From contig OY783206.1 in assembly GCA_963678705.1 (NCBI GenBank), positions 23,633,807 through 23,697,806 on the forward strand: a DNA stretch of 64,000 nt. The letters run 5' to 3'. Every line of letters starts with the position of its first letter. Position 1 is the stretch's first letter. The stretch comes from Panorpa germanica (taxonomy: Eukaryota > Arthropoda > Insecta > Mecoptera > Panorpidae). Shown piece by piece: positions 24,432-37,499 of this stretch. The translations under genes and the position numbers were made by a program. A model generated the notes under the pieces. That model saw nothing but the letters and a program-made list of their open reading frames with translations, was not told the origin of the DNA and ran no database searches.

Positions 24432-26784
24432 ACAAATTAAATTTTACTAATATAAAATAAAATAACTTCAGACGAACATAACCTTGTCGTTGAAATGCCC
24501 TCAAATTCTAAAATATTGAAAATAAATATGGACAGTTTAATATTAAACGTTAAAAGCTTCTAACAATTATGTTACTTTTATATCCCACTACTGGTAGAAC
24601 TTTTGTTTTAATGTTTAAATTAGTTTGTAAATAAGATCTATAAGAATAAAGCTCTATTAATAAAATCCTCAGATCGTTCAAATTGTTGTTCTAACCAGTC
24701 GTTGCAAAAAACACAGTAGTGATTAATATCTTATATTCAAATTACGAATACTTATTCCAAAAAGAACACTAACCTAATATATTTATAAGAATATAAACTT
24801 TTTTAAATTCTAATTGTCAAGTAAAATTTTATTAAGTTATGGTTTTTCGCTATCAAAAAAAAATCACACTTCTGATATTCTACAAAAAACATTTTTCGAT
24901 TTTCAGTAGCATTCCTGTATTCATCGGTCTTTATGTGATTAATAAAAATAATATTAATAAGAATTATTCACGTAAATCGAACATTATTAATAATTCAATA
25001 CTTTGTATAGATATTCGAAATCGAAATGTACTTTTTATATAATAGTATTAATTCACTAATCAAAAATTATTTTGGAAAAATTCCTTAATTAAAAAACCAC
25101 GTTAAAAAATATAGTAAAAAATTTGTTCATAAATAGTAGAAAATAATACAAAAATATGTTATTATAAAATGTATATGAGTAATAATTCTAAACTATTATT
25201 GATGTAACATATATTTATTACAAGTAATTTTTTATATACTACCGTAACAAATATACTAACTAATATTACTTTAGATCAATAAATTAGTAAATGATTAGTA
25301 TAATCAGAAAATTAAAATCAATTCTCATAGATACCAAAAACTAATAATTACATTAATAAACATTAATTAATAATTTTATAATAAATGATTTAGATATTGT
25401 GTAAAATTTTTAAGTCATTTCAAGATAACAAGATATTTTTCAAGAAATAAAAATAATATGTAATAAAAAAAAAAAAAAATTAAACAAAAAAGTAAAGTAA
25501 CAACAGAAATGTTGTTTATTTAATATATGAGCTTCCTTGGTATAAAAAATTATTAATTTATAAAAGATATTGAAATAGTATTAAATGATTAATATCAATT
25601 AGATCATGTGGCAGTTATTGATAAATATATATAAATTTAAACGTTACTGAATGTGTTGTTCCTGGATAAATATTCGTATTTCTGAATATATTTTGACACT
25701 AAATATAAATTGAAAAAAATTTCAAAAAGAAATCAATAATATTTTATGTTATTACATTCCAAAAAATTATTTCAAAGAAATATTAAAATTTATAAATTAA
25801 TTTCGATCTATTTTAACATAATATTAGTTATGATTTATGATAAAATTAATTTCGTTCTATTAAATAATTTCGTTACTATGAAATATTTAGTTTCTTATAA
25901 GGTTTTCAAATCTAGGAAAGTTTTAAAAAACATCACTATGTGTATATTCGACGATACTGGTCAATAATAAAAATACCATTCAGAATTTAAAATTAATTTA
26001 AGTACAAAAAGTTATAATGTTTCGCTTGCAGCTTTTTTTAACAACTCAAACATATTCTTCTTATTCATAATATGTATCTTATATTATGGTATAGCGTTAT
26101 TATTTTTTTCAAATGGTCTGGTTCTTTTGCTTTCCATTGGCACTTTACTTTTTAAAAATTAATTATCTCTTAAAATTTTATTTCACAACAAAACTGTCAC
26201 ATCTTCTGTTATTAATTTTGTATCCATCTAGGTAAGTAATACGAAACGTTTTGAAAATCTTCTATCGGATTAAAATTTACAATTTATGTAAAATTACAAA
26301 ATAATTTATTTGGATGTGTCCGTAATTTTGAGTAATTTTGACCTTAATAATTTACACACCCTCGGTTTGCAAAATAATTATTTCTTCATCTTTTTCCGAA
26401 TATTGTGTTTGTCGCATATTCGTATTTTTCCCTGATGAGGCCTCGATTTAGTATTTATGGGTAATCAAATTCTTTGTATAAAGAATGTCACCCAATGCCT
26501 TTTTACTATTAACATATTACTGCCCTTTATATAATCGCAAAATAATATTCTGTCATTACATAAAACAATAATTGGTATCATTTTCTTGAATATATAGTTA
26601 TAGTTAGGAAATATAGGTATAGTTAGGAATGTTAAACATATTGGAAATAAAAATTGAACATAGAGATAAAAATGCGATATTTGGATTTAATTGGACTTAA
26701 TAGAAGAAATCGAAGTAACTATTTTTCAAGTTTTCCATTTTCTATATTGGAAGAAACTTATTTAAAAATTATGTACTCTAATGT
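24432..26784. other. No gene seen
   Basis: Extremely AT-rich. Frames open on + at 24839..25042 and 25746..25967 have the K/I/N/Y/F composition expected of random AT-rich DNA. Confidence 0.6.
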
Positions 26785-26855
26785 GAATATAATATCCTGT
26801 ATATATATTTACACATATATGTGACATACAGTATAGGATATGTAATATACATGAT
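26785..26855 (+). repeat. Dispersed repeat family 6, copy b (short)
   Basis: aatatcctgtatatatat, gtgacatacagta, taggatatgtaatatacat, in the order of the other copies. Confidence 0.5.
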
Positions 26856-29620
26856 TTAAATGTTTTTCGAGTTATATTAATATCATATTTAAATTTATTA
26901 AATTCTGTAGAAAAATGATTTTACTGATTAATTTCAATAACATTCGTCGAAATCAATATATAATAACTTAAAAATATTTTATTTAAATGCAAATTCTTGT
27001 AGAAAAGTAAGAAAGTCTAAAACAAAATGATGGTGTTTTATTGAAATTAAATAATTAAATAATTAAACCTAATTAAGCATTCTTAAAAAAACTTAAAAAA
27101 TTTCTCGTTGTGAATTGCGATTGTAGAATCGATTTCGATACTTCTTAATTTAATGAATAAAGATAATATGGGATAGATTGTGGTTAATAAGAGCTCACTA
27201 TAGTTTTGGATTTTAATTATTCATGGACGTTGTTAATCAGCAGTATGCTTAACCCACAGGAAGATTTATGTTAGCTAAAATGTATGTAATAAGTGTACGA
27301 ATAAGAAATAGATGTTGCATCGTGCTCTCTTTTGCTCTGAAAGTGTGTAGCCGAATTTTTAAAATTTTTTGTGAATTAATAAAATGTTTGAAAATGTTTA
27401 AACGAATTATTTAATTAAGTGTGAGCGGGTTCGTACGAATTGATTTGATACGTAAAATGATTTTAATATTTGAAAACCTTATTACACTCATTAGATCAAT
27501 GTACCTATATTTTTTTACAATAAGTTTTTTTAGTTTTATTAATAGATTTCTTGCAGGTACTATTTAAAGAAATGTGAACATTAATAAACATACAGTTATT
27601 ATGATTGGTTATCTGTTATTAAGAAAAAAAAAATTATTTGTTTAGGAATTGTTATTTTTTTAATAGAGGAAATTTCCTAAAATATAGTATTAAAGTACGT
27701 GATAAATTGATATCTTTTAAGTATGTCTTCCATCCAATTGTCATTGTATTTTATTTGTATTAAAAATTATTTGTTTCATTCCCTAGTACCATCAGCATTG
27801 TGGTAGTATATTTTAGTAAACTACTTTCGATTGAAATATACAACTATATTGTTCAGTTTGAAATCAATAGTATTCGTAGTATAACTTTTAGCTTTTTTTT
27901 AATTCTACATATATATACTTTAAAATTTTACGACTTGGGTTTTCAATTACCTTGTATCTCTTTTTCTCTTAAAATTTATACGACATAGCTTATCTGGCAT
28001 CAGTAGTTTGTAAATAGTATAAATTATAATAGGTTTTATAATAGTAAATTAATTATTCTATTTGTTATTCAGACAGTTTTAATGATATCAAGAAAAATAA
28101 AAATATAAAAATATTATATTTTGAGGTCATTGCTGAAGTACCACAAAAGTGCAAGTTCACATTAAGATGATATATAATATTTTGACACTTCTAAATTCTT
28201 TGTTTCATTGATCAATAAGAATCTTTTTTGTTTTCTTATAACAACGTTAAAAAGACAGTTTCTTCTGGGCACCTTAAGTATGAAAAGTATAAACACATTA
28301 AAATTTCATTATGGAACCAAATAAGTTCTATTCTAACCTTTTAATTAATTCCTTTTAATTAATTGAAAGTTAAAAGTCTTGTGGCCGCTGATTTAAACAG
28401 GAAAATAAGCTCTGTAGTTACAATATATAATGGTCAAGCAAATTCATTAACATACAATACGAAATATAATTTAAATGGCGACTAGTAAATTAGTCTTCAA
28501 ATCATTAGCAGAACCGACATAGTTACTCTATTGAAAATCATTCCGTTATATATTTAAACTAATTTGGATAACTATAAATCAAATACACTTTTACTTTAAC
28601 TTAATTTAATATAAATTAAATATTATGGGTAATATAATTAAAATCAATATAAATAATTAATAAGTAATTTTTTTAAATCAAAGTATGAAAATCGATCAAT
28701 TATTTTACATTTTTCAGTCACTAATACTTAATTATTTTTTTTTATAAATGTTAATTACATTTGATCAAGTATATTTAAATAATGAACCTATCTTAATTAT
28801 ATTGTTGAGACAAACTTATACATAGACATTGTTTATAAAAATTACCGCCTGTATAGCGATGGCGCTTTCATCGTAAAATGAAAGTAAATATAAAGTTTAT
28901 CTTGTATTTTCTAAGAGAGATATTTGATTTTAATTACCATCTTTTCACGTTATTGAATCACTATGCTTCTTTCTAGTGATTTTATTATGTAAGATTTTAA
29001 CTATTTGTTACTTTGATTTTCTTCTCGCTACTCTTTACTGGGGGATACAGTCTTCTGTTTGCTAGTTAGCTTTATTCGCTTAAATCTTTAATTGTGAAGG
29101 TATAAAAACCTCATCCTAAGGATTTTCTGTTCTGTGTTTCTTTAATTCATTTCTCTTCGGCTACATTCTTTAGAAAAACGATTTGCTATTACGTATAAAA
29201 AATATCTTTTCAAATATTGAAATATTTATGGAACTATAAATAATTTTTCATTCAATATATATACTTTTACAAAAATATTATTTATAATATTTAAATTAGG
29301 ATTATTTCTATATGTAAATTATTATAATTATTATATTATATATAAGTATATTATTATAAGTAATATATTTATTGGTAACCTAAAATGGTTTTAGATTCTT
29401 ATATAATTTTTAGGTTTATAAAGTAGAAAAATTGATTGTTTCTTTCATCGTCAGTTACGTCGTCTACCTGCATCTGCTTAACATAGTTACGATTTCATAC
29501 AAAAAGAAGTTTACCTGTTGCATAACATTTTTTTACGCTAATGTAATATATTAGAAGAATTCTTAGTTATCGATAAAAAACAAATTATTAATATATAAAT
29601 GTATTCTTAAACTAATATGC
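26856..29620. other. No gene seen
   Basis: AT-rich intronic-type DNA with no coding, RNA or repeat feature I can support. Confidence 0.6.
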
Positions 29621-29623
29621 ACT

Positions 29624-29686
29624 TATGGGGGTACATCGACGAACGCAAAGATTGACACCTTACAAAGATTCCAATCTAAAACATAC
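29624..29686 (+). pseudogene. Jockey-type ORF2 scrap, duplicated piece
   Basis: Reads YGGTSTNAKIDTLQRFQSKT, the LWGTASxSNIxxLQRFQSK stretch near the ORF2 C-terminus. It lies about 65 bases left of the same stretch at 29761, so this region occurs twice in tandem. Confidence 0.6.
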
Positions 29687-29760
29687 CTGCATGGCGACTG
29701 TTTCGTTTTTTTCTTACTTATTTAATTTTGATGTGATTATTATATGTGGCGTACTGAGAT

Positions 29761-29991
29761 ACATCAGCTAACTCAAACATTGAAATCTTACAAAGATTTT
29801 AATCTAAAACATTACGCATGATTGTAGATGCACCGTGGTATATAACAAACGAAAGACTGTACCACGCTCTTGCCATACCTACTGTGAAACAAGAAATTAA
29901 AACTCGAACGGTGAAATACAAAGACCGAGTTGCAGACCATCTGAATATACTAGTGACAAATCTAATGGAAAACAAATCGTTCGTAATATAA
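29761..29991 (+). pseudogene. Jockey-type non-LTR retrotransposon ORF2, C-terminus
   Basis: Seen: TSANSNIEILQRF, an in-frame TAA, then SKTLRMIVDAPWYITNERLY, HALAIPTVKQEIKTRTVKYK and NILVTNLMENKSFVI before the natural stop at 29989. Known: 'LRMIVDAPWYVxN..H.DL.IPTVKEEI' is the C-terminal signature of insect Jockey-type ORF2 proteins, past the reverse transcriptase. The endonuclease and reverse transcriptase are absent, as in a typical 5'-truncated insertion. The stop in place of the Gln in LQRFQSK shows it is inactive. The following 380 bases match repeats elsewhere and are probably its 3' UTR. Confidence 0.8.
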
Positions 29992-30069
29992 ATAAATTAA
30001 ATTAAAGCTAACTTAGCTTTCTACTTAAATTTACATTTTCTGATGTTATTTGAGTTTCTTATGTTACAA

Positions 30070-30370
30070 TGTATAAATATAGTTGCAAGTTACAATGTTA
30101 CATATAAATTAATATATTAGTACGAAGTTGAACTTGATTCTTTTGTGATTCTTTACTAATAATAATACTATTATTAATATTGTGAAAATTGTTGTATATG
30201 AAGTACTATTATTAAGACAAATATTATTGTACAAAAACATACTTGGTATATACACTATAGACAATATTTTCATTATAGTTAAACATTGTTCATGTCTTGT
30301 CCATTAATGTAATGATAATGTAACAAAATTATGCTAAAGTTTGATAAATAACAAAACGTAACGTTAATTA
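30070..30370 (+). repeat. Jockey-type 3' UTR-like repeat, copy b
   Basis: gttacatataaattaatata, then gtaacaaaattatgctaaag and ataacaaaacgtaac, shared with 23330..23520 and 49740..49910. It lies directly downstream of the ORF2 C-terminus. Confidence 0.5.
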
Positions 30371-31387
30371 CATAATATGACGTTAAATAATGTATGAATT
30401 TTTACAGTTTGTGCAGGAGGAGGTAATATTAGCATTGAATAAACTCATATAATTGTTGTAATACTCCAAAAAGTAACCTCTGTGTTCTATGCTTATAAAT
30501 TCGTTCCAAATCTTCTTATTGTTAGCAGTAATTAACAAAAAAAATATATTATAAAATGACAAATTCTTTTTTTTAATAAATATACATATTGACTCTTTTA
30601 GTTCCTGTCAGTCCCATTCATTCACTCTCATCACTTGATGATCTAACTTCGTTAAAAACACAAACTATTTTCTTTCTTTAAAATATTCTACACAAGAATA
30701 TCCTCTAGTTATAGAAATTTTTCATAATTTATAAAACAAAATCACCAGTTAAAAATCACTAGTTAAAATTTTTTTTTTTAGAAAAACACATAGTGAGAAA
30801 ACAACTGTTATATAAAAGTTTTTAAATTCCGTTATATAGAAATTTACTCGAAATTCCAACGTAGATAGAGTAAATCATAGTGTGGACCACTTGAACCCAA
30901 TAATAATGTAATGTAATACTTTAAAAGCAACAAAAGTAAAATTAATAATTACGTTTTCCACAAATCAAATTTCTAGCACGTGTAATCAAAAAGAAACTTA
31001 TGTATAAATTAATATTTAATAATAGTATTCCTGCCCACGACTACAAATAAAAAGAACTTAAATAGAAACTAATATTATTCTACTATTTGTACATTATATG
31101 AGTAGATAATATTATAAACATTTTATAAAATGTTATTAAATTTTTGAATAATATAAAAACGATATTGGAAGTTGTTTTTGAAATCAATTATTTCATACAC
31201 AAATGTCCGTGCTGAATATTTTCTACTGCACTAATTAAGATGCCTACATCAAGAATAGATTTTTTTCAATCATGGTATAGTGACAACAATTAAAACGTTC
31301 TCAGCTTCCTCTATCTTCTATTATTATTTGACTACCTTTAAATTCGTTTATCCATAAATAGTCTTACTGCTTGTATGTTCACGTTAC
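30371..31387. other. No gene seen
   Basis: AT-rich, no supported feature. Confidence 0.55.
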
Positions 31388-31640
31388 TGTGAAATTATTG
31401 GATCAGTGCCGTCCTTCGCGGGAGGTACACTCGCATATGGCAGGTTAAAATAACCTAAATTTACCGAGGAAATCAGATATTAACGCAGATTTAGTATACC
31501 TCATAATAAAGAGCAATGAAGGAGTGTTAATTAATTAACTTTAGGCAATATATCTTAATAATCCGTGCGCACAAACTGCCACAGCCTTTAATATCTATAA
31601 AGTCTTTAAAATTGATGCAGAGCTTTCTTGAACAGCATCC
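31388..31640 (+). repeat. Dispersed repeat family 5, copy c (longest)
   Basis: ggatcagtgccgtccttcgc, then tttagtatacctcataa, ttaattaattaacttta and gcgcacaaactgcc match the copies at 18845 and 23112. Confidence 0.6.
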
Positions 31641-34600
31641 ATCCAACACAGTTTTAATCTGCACAGGTTAAATATTTATTTGAGTGCATCAACTAAATGT
31701 AAATTATTACGTATATATAAAAAAAATCAATCTATAAAAATTATTAGTAAATATTTAAGAATAAAAATGTTTTAACACTGTACAAAAATCGTCTTTTTTC
31801 ATTACTTTATAATATTGTTGAAATAATTTGCTTCAAATGTCTGTCAACTTTGTAGATGTTTCTTCTAAGAATAAAACTAGCTAATCGTATACAATAAGAA
31901 TTGTAATTTAAGTTACTTATGAAACCGTTTTCGTACGTCGATCCCAAAAAACTGATCATTAGTTATAGATTTTACATTTTATAATTATAAATATTACATA
32001 ATGAGCAGAGTTATTGCACTAACATGATTTACGTCCATCGCTAGTATAACGACGCCGTGACCAACAACGGAGCTACCCGCATACAAGCTACTTTGTAGTC
32101 TTATATCACCAGTTTTGCATTATATGTAATTGTGTTACATTAAGGAGACGAGAAATATATGTTTTAAAGCAGGACTACTACTCAAGAAACTCCCATTAAG
32201 ATTTTAAACCCGTTAGCGCAATAGTTACGTTAGTATCAACGAGGCCAATCTGCTAACTTTTTCAACATATTTAAAGAAAATATAAAAATATTCTCATAAT
32301 TTTCATTTTGGCAAATTAAATTTCATGGATATAGAGGAATTATTAGCTTTTACAATAATAATATTCTTCTTTATTATTTCTTTTCTCAGAGCCTAATTGT
32401 TAACTCATGCTAAAAGAAACAGGATTGGTAAAATATGTATTTATTAGAAAGAAAAAATATATATATTGCACGAGCTGCATTTTAAATAATTAATCAATCT
32501 ATCTCGGTTATGGATAACATAGTATTTTGTCAGCGATTTTGCTATAAAATTTATATTTTCAATTTATAGAAATTTCTCTACTTGTTTCTTTAATTAGTCT
32601 TTTATAAAATATTATAAGTTTTGAATTAATTGTATGCTTCAGAATTTTTCCCACTTCTGATTTGAAGAACTTGCTTTCTCATTAATTTACTTTTATATTT
32701 GGTCAACAATTTTATTTCATTTATTTCTTTAATTAACTCCACAATGTGTGAGTTCAACTTAACCTTCAATAAAATTATAAATTCTTATTGAAATTACAAT
32801 TCCCTTTTAAAAAAATTAGTACACCGATATATATGCAACTTCATGTGATTTATAGGACTTTACGAATTTCTTTCGAATTCAAATCGTATATGGTTGCGAG
32901 ATTTCTTGATTCTCTTCCTCTTTCTTCTGACTTTCATATTTAAAATTTGATTTAGTAAAACAGGAACTAACTCTTTATATATTATCTTAAAACAAAATTA
33001 AATAGATCTCGTAGATTTCTGAACCGTATCATCACTTTTATACTTATTTTTATTACGTATCTCACAAGAATCTTCCCATTGATCTGATCCTTATTATTAA
33101 TCAACTAAAAAAGTTTCTGGATTTTTTTTTTTAATAGTCTTATGAGAATTTTTCTTTTCTTAATTTTATATACGTATTTATATGTCTAAATACAATTAAT
33201 GTTTGAGTAAATCCAAGGAAGATTAATACATAATAAAACATACAAAGTTTCATTTGGTAGCGAAAGAAGAATTTTTTTGTCATTAATTTAGAAAAGTCTT
33301 CGTGATCCTTTTTCAGTTTTCCCGTCATTTATATTTGTTAAACAAATTAAATAAATCCAAACAAAATTATTGATAAAAATACAGCTTTATTTATTAGTTA
33401 AATAATAAAAAAACCTTCTTTAAATTTATCTGTTTTCTTGATTTTTAAATTTATTTGTTTTAATAAATATTAAAGAAATTCAAAGAAGAAATTATTTGCT
33501 ATTTATTTGAAAAAACAATCGCGATTTTTTCTGTTTATTTACTTTTTTCATTTTAATTTGTTTTAAACTTGAAATTAATTTAAAGAGTACAATAGAAATT
33601 AAGTTAAAGAAGAAGAAATCGTTTGCAAATTTGCTTTTTATTTTGAAAATTCTTTGTGAATTTCTGAAAGTCTTCATCAATTATAATTTTCACTAATTAT
33701 TTAGTGTGTTAAATAAATAAACTTAAAATAAATATGTTATATGTATTATTTAAAAAATAGATAATTAATTTAATTAAAAGTAAATGACTTCAATTGTTTT
33801 TAAAGCTGTTAAAAAATATACGTACAATAAGTGATTGTATATTCTACAAAAGTAATTAAAATATACAAATGAATATTAAGAAGATAAATAATAAAATACA
33901 TTTTCTTAAGGAAGCTTGGTGTATCCTCGATATATTTTTGTGCAACCTCCTGAGTTACTTAGTATTCCTATATAGTTTAACATTGCATGCTGCAACACTG
34001 TCATGCTGTCGTTGATTTGCACATACAAAAAGGGCACATTCTTTTTGGTGTTTGTTACAAAAGAGATAAAAAATTGAAATATAGTATGTGGGCGCTATAA
34101 AAGCAGTAGCCAAATATCTATATATGAATAAGGCTCATAATTTATTACATTTTTTAATAAACGCATATGTAAGGTTAATTTAACATAAAAAAGTTTACCT
34201 TCTTCATAACAATTTTTAAGTTATGGTTAAAAGAGTACATAACAAATAAATTTCAGACTACAAATATTTATTGATCGTATTTTTGGTTTAGAAGATAAAA
34301 TTAAGTTTAATAGTAAGAAATATTTCAAACAAGTCAAAAAATAGATTAGTCAGTTCATTGTTCTAATGCACTAACTGTAGCCTCCTTTAATGTACACGAT
34401 TTATACGCTGGCAAAAACTTATGTTTTTTTTTCTTTAAGAAGAAATGTTGTTCTCGTTTTTCATTTTGCTTTTCTTATTTCTGATGTAGTAAAGTTTATT
34501 AGTAAGATTAGTAATATCGTGTTTTAATGATAAAAGTAACGTCCTGTGTAACAGGAGATCAAAAGAACTGCCCATTTTTTATAGAAAGGAATATACTACA

Positions 34601-35539
34601 TTTAGTCTAGCATTTAGTAATCTACTTATAAACTGCAGTAGCTAATAATATATGACAACACTATACAATAATAAAGCAATACCTAAAAACAAGATGGTGC
34701 GGTAAACAAAAATTTTATTTTTTCAAAATACTTTTCTCATTTTTAGTTTTTATTACTTTTTCAAATAATATAAATTTTCAAGCAGTTTAAAAACAAAAAT
34801 AAGAAATTATTATTAAATTCGATATCATCGTAGCCGAACTCGTTTTATTTGCTTTTTATTGAATTTCATTGATGTGCCGTCTCTGGGTTTTTTATTTTTT
34901 CTTTTGAAAAACTTTCAGCATTAAATAACAAATTTTATCAACAAGTTTTATATTGAGCAGCGGTGTAGTTTGTACAATAAATATATATGTAAGAGATCGA
35001 TATAAGGCATTGCTTCAATTAAATCTGTTGTGCAAGAGAGATGGAAAATCTTTAGAAGGAAAAAGGAGGCGGAAACTGATGAAAACGTTTCGAGAGTTAT
35101 TTTACGCAAGTCTAGTGGGGGTTACTAATTTCTCTGAGACAAAGATCTTCAAACTATTTTGATCTTGATGTACATAGAAACAGAAGAACAACTTAATTTA
35201 ATAAAACTCGTATTATTTAATATGAATAATATTTATTACTATTCATTAATGAATAGGATTACATTTATTAAAATAATTAACACTTAGATTGCCTTAAAAA
35301 TATACCAATTGAAAATATTTAGGTAATTGATATAATAACGTAATTTTATTAATGCAAATTCAGATGACGCATAGACAGCTGTTTCTATAGCACTCCCAAT
35401 CAATTGAAAAACTTGTGGAGGATAGCGGATTATCTGGTCTTGAACAGATTTGGTTTGGGGTGCAGCGGTCGTTAGTGGTCAAATAATTAAACACAACAGA
35501 ATTTGTAACAAATAACTATAACAAAACAATGAAACACAT
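31641..35539. other. No gene seen; possible old duplication
   Basis: AT-rich. About 32900..33700 is T-rich on the + strand. Lysine/phenylalanine-rich frames open on the minus strand at 33140..33328 and 33492..33680 look like chance. Two roughly similar stretches near 33250 and 33600 hint at a ~345-bp duplication. The + frame at 34953..35162 is unrecognised. Confidence 0.45.
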
Positions 35540-36130
35540 TTATAATCCTATATTATAATGTCCCAAGGTGTATATTTATATTCTTATGTTCTTATATATA
35601 TTCTTATAGTGAATTTTGTATTGTAGCTCGAAAACGGCTCCAGTGAAGTTGTTGAAAATTTCCTATTTAGTAGAGAAAAAAAATTCTAAGACTTTTGGCG
35701 TCCCCAGATTTTTCCCTGAATTTCCTGGAAACCCGTAATTTTGGAAAAAAAATTGGGGCCTTTTTTTGTTATAGAACTTTATATTCGTAAAAGATAGAAA
35801 TGTGAAATTTTGCGTGTGTATTACGCTATTAAATGCGAACATATTTCAAAACGTCGAAATTGAAAATTTAATGAAAGGGGCCTGAGAATATTAGGGGGCC
35901 CGTTAGGAAACTTTAGAGAAAGTCCAAATTTTGGATTGTGTAATAATTGAATATAATATTTAATATTTAAAATTCTGAAATTTTATTTGGGGGCAGAAGG
36001 GGCAGTTTTTCCCGAGGGTAAAAATTGTGCTAGAAAGTTGAAATTTTTTATATAGGCTAACTTTGGTACCTTGATAAAAAGTTGGTCAATTAATAAATAA
36101 ATTAAAAATATTTTTTATATTGTTGAAAAT
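35540..36130 (+). repeat. Dispersed repeat family 3, copy b (longest)
   Basis: Blocks: ataatgtcccaaggtgta, aattctaagacttttggcg, acgctattaaatgcgaac, aaaaattgtgctagaaagtt, ggctaactttggtacctt. All reappear in order in 41380..41775, and some in 15840..16025. Confidence 0.7.
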
Positions 36131-36364
36131 AATTAATTTTTTTAGTCAGTTTATATGAAAAATTATTTGTTTTTATGTATTAATTTATATAGAACGAGTT
36201 TAGATATTTCAATTAAAATTTGGAATGGAATTTAATGCACATACAAGAGATAGTTGTCGCTTGCGACTGGGGTATACTCTAGTATATAAGTAATGTTACA
36301 AATAAACTGTCAGAGCTAATTTTACTATTCAAAATAGCTAGATATCCTTATAAGGTAAAATAAG

Positions 36365-36540
36365 GAAAATAATATCCTGTACCTAAAATGAATATACATG
36401 AGAGTACATATTGTGTACATGCAGAATTGTTTAAATATGCACATACCTTTGCATTCGCACATACATATCACAACAGCTTATATAAAAGTTTATATAAATG
36501 CATATACCTTAAATATAGTATGTACGAGTATATCTAAATA
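36365..36540 (+). repeat. Dispersed repeat family 6, copy c
   Basis: aataatatcctgtacct, gtacatgcag, tgcacatacctttgcat, tcgcacatacatatcac, aatatagtatgtacgag. It aligns best with 55560..55720. Confidence 0.65.
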
Positions 36541-36589
36541 TTTACTCAGATGTGGTTCAAATTTTAATACCTTTTATTTTCTTTATTGA

Positions 36590-36710
36590 ATAAAAAGACA
36601 AAAATGTCTATTTAATTGTTAATATCTTCTAATTTATAAATAATTGATATCCTGATAGCCAACTTTGTCAATATTTTGTGTAAGAATTTCTAAAAATGCG
36701 CAGTGGTTAT
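36590..36710 (+). repeat. Dispersed repeat family 1, copy d (3' part only)
   Basis: Shares agacaaaaatgtctatttaa, ttgttaatatct and the following ccaactttgtcaatat region with the end of the copy at 10.5 kb. Confidence 0.5.
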
Positions 36711-36895
36711 ATAAAATCAGTGTTTAGATAGTTACATAATTATTTTTTATATGTTGCTAATTTCTTAATTAAAAAATTAAATTTTATGCAAATTAAAACT
36801 AATCATTTCTAATATAGTATAATAAAATTTTATATATACTTTGTTATTGCTAGTTTTATTAAAATATTTCTTATTGAATACTTTATTACTAGATA

Positions 36896-36955
36896 TTCTT
36901 CATGTCTGAGTTAAATTTTTCATGTCAGAGTTATATTCTTCATGTCATAGTTCTT
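36896..36955 (+). repeat. Short tandem repeat, ~3 units
   Basis: Three units of the type ttcttcatgtcagagttat, each about 18-20 bases and slightly diverged. Confidence 0.75.
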
Positions 36956-37039
36956 TGATTAAACTATTTGCGTCTATTGCATATAACTAACATAAATAAT
37001 GTATATGCAACAAAATTATCTAAAATGTAGAATCGACAA

Positions 37040-37320
37040 AACTTTCTTTTTTTGGTTGTTGGTTTTCATTCCTTTCCTGCATCAACTCTGCCCTCTCCCT
37101 TTCTTCTATAATCTTCACTCTTCTATAATCCACTCTTCTATAATCCACCTTATACTTTTAAAACATTTCTTTCTTCATTTTGCTATGTGTCACATTCGGT
37201 TTACCGAAGCTTCCACGGCTCCTCTCCTTCCTTTCATAATCTGCACGAGCTTTACTCACCATCTTCCCGTTCTTTCTGTAGCTTTACCGTTACATACTTT
37301 TTCCTATTTTACTGCCATTG
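37040..37320. repeat. Pyrimidine-rich tract with 15-bp tandem repeat
   Basis: The + strand is C/T-rich. Units of tcttctataatccac repeat about three times at 37103..37150. On the minus strand one frame gives the charged stretch VKIIEERERAELMQERNEN, which resembles the tails of R1-like ORF2 proteins; this is suggestive only. Frames open on + (36999..37334, 37187..37507) follow the pyrimidine bias and are not supported as genes. Confidence 0.5.
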
Positions 37321-37499
37321 TGGTACTATTGTAATTGTAATTATTCTCCTATTTGTCGAGGTCACTAATTTGAGTTTGGCTAATCATATTAATAAAAAGA
37401 AACTAAAATTAATTATACTTGGAAAAGATTTATGTTTTACCACGCTTAGGTTTATAATTATCAATGAAAAGAATAATATCTTGTATAGATCCACTCTTT

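Noticed and set aside
24839..25967. Plus frames of 67 and 73 codons
   Set aside because: The I/K/N/F/Y-rich composition is what random AT-rich DNA gives; no motif, splice support or homology.
33140..33680. Two 62-codon Lys/Phe-rich minus frames
   Set aside because: They reflect the T-rich + strand; no recognisable domain.
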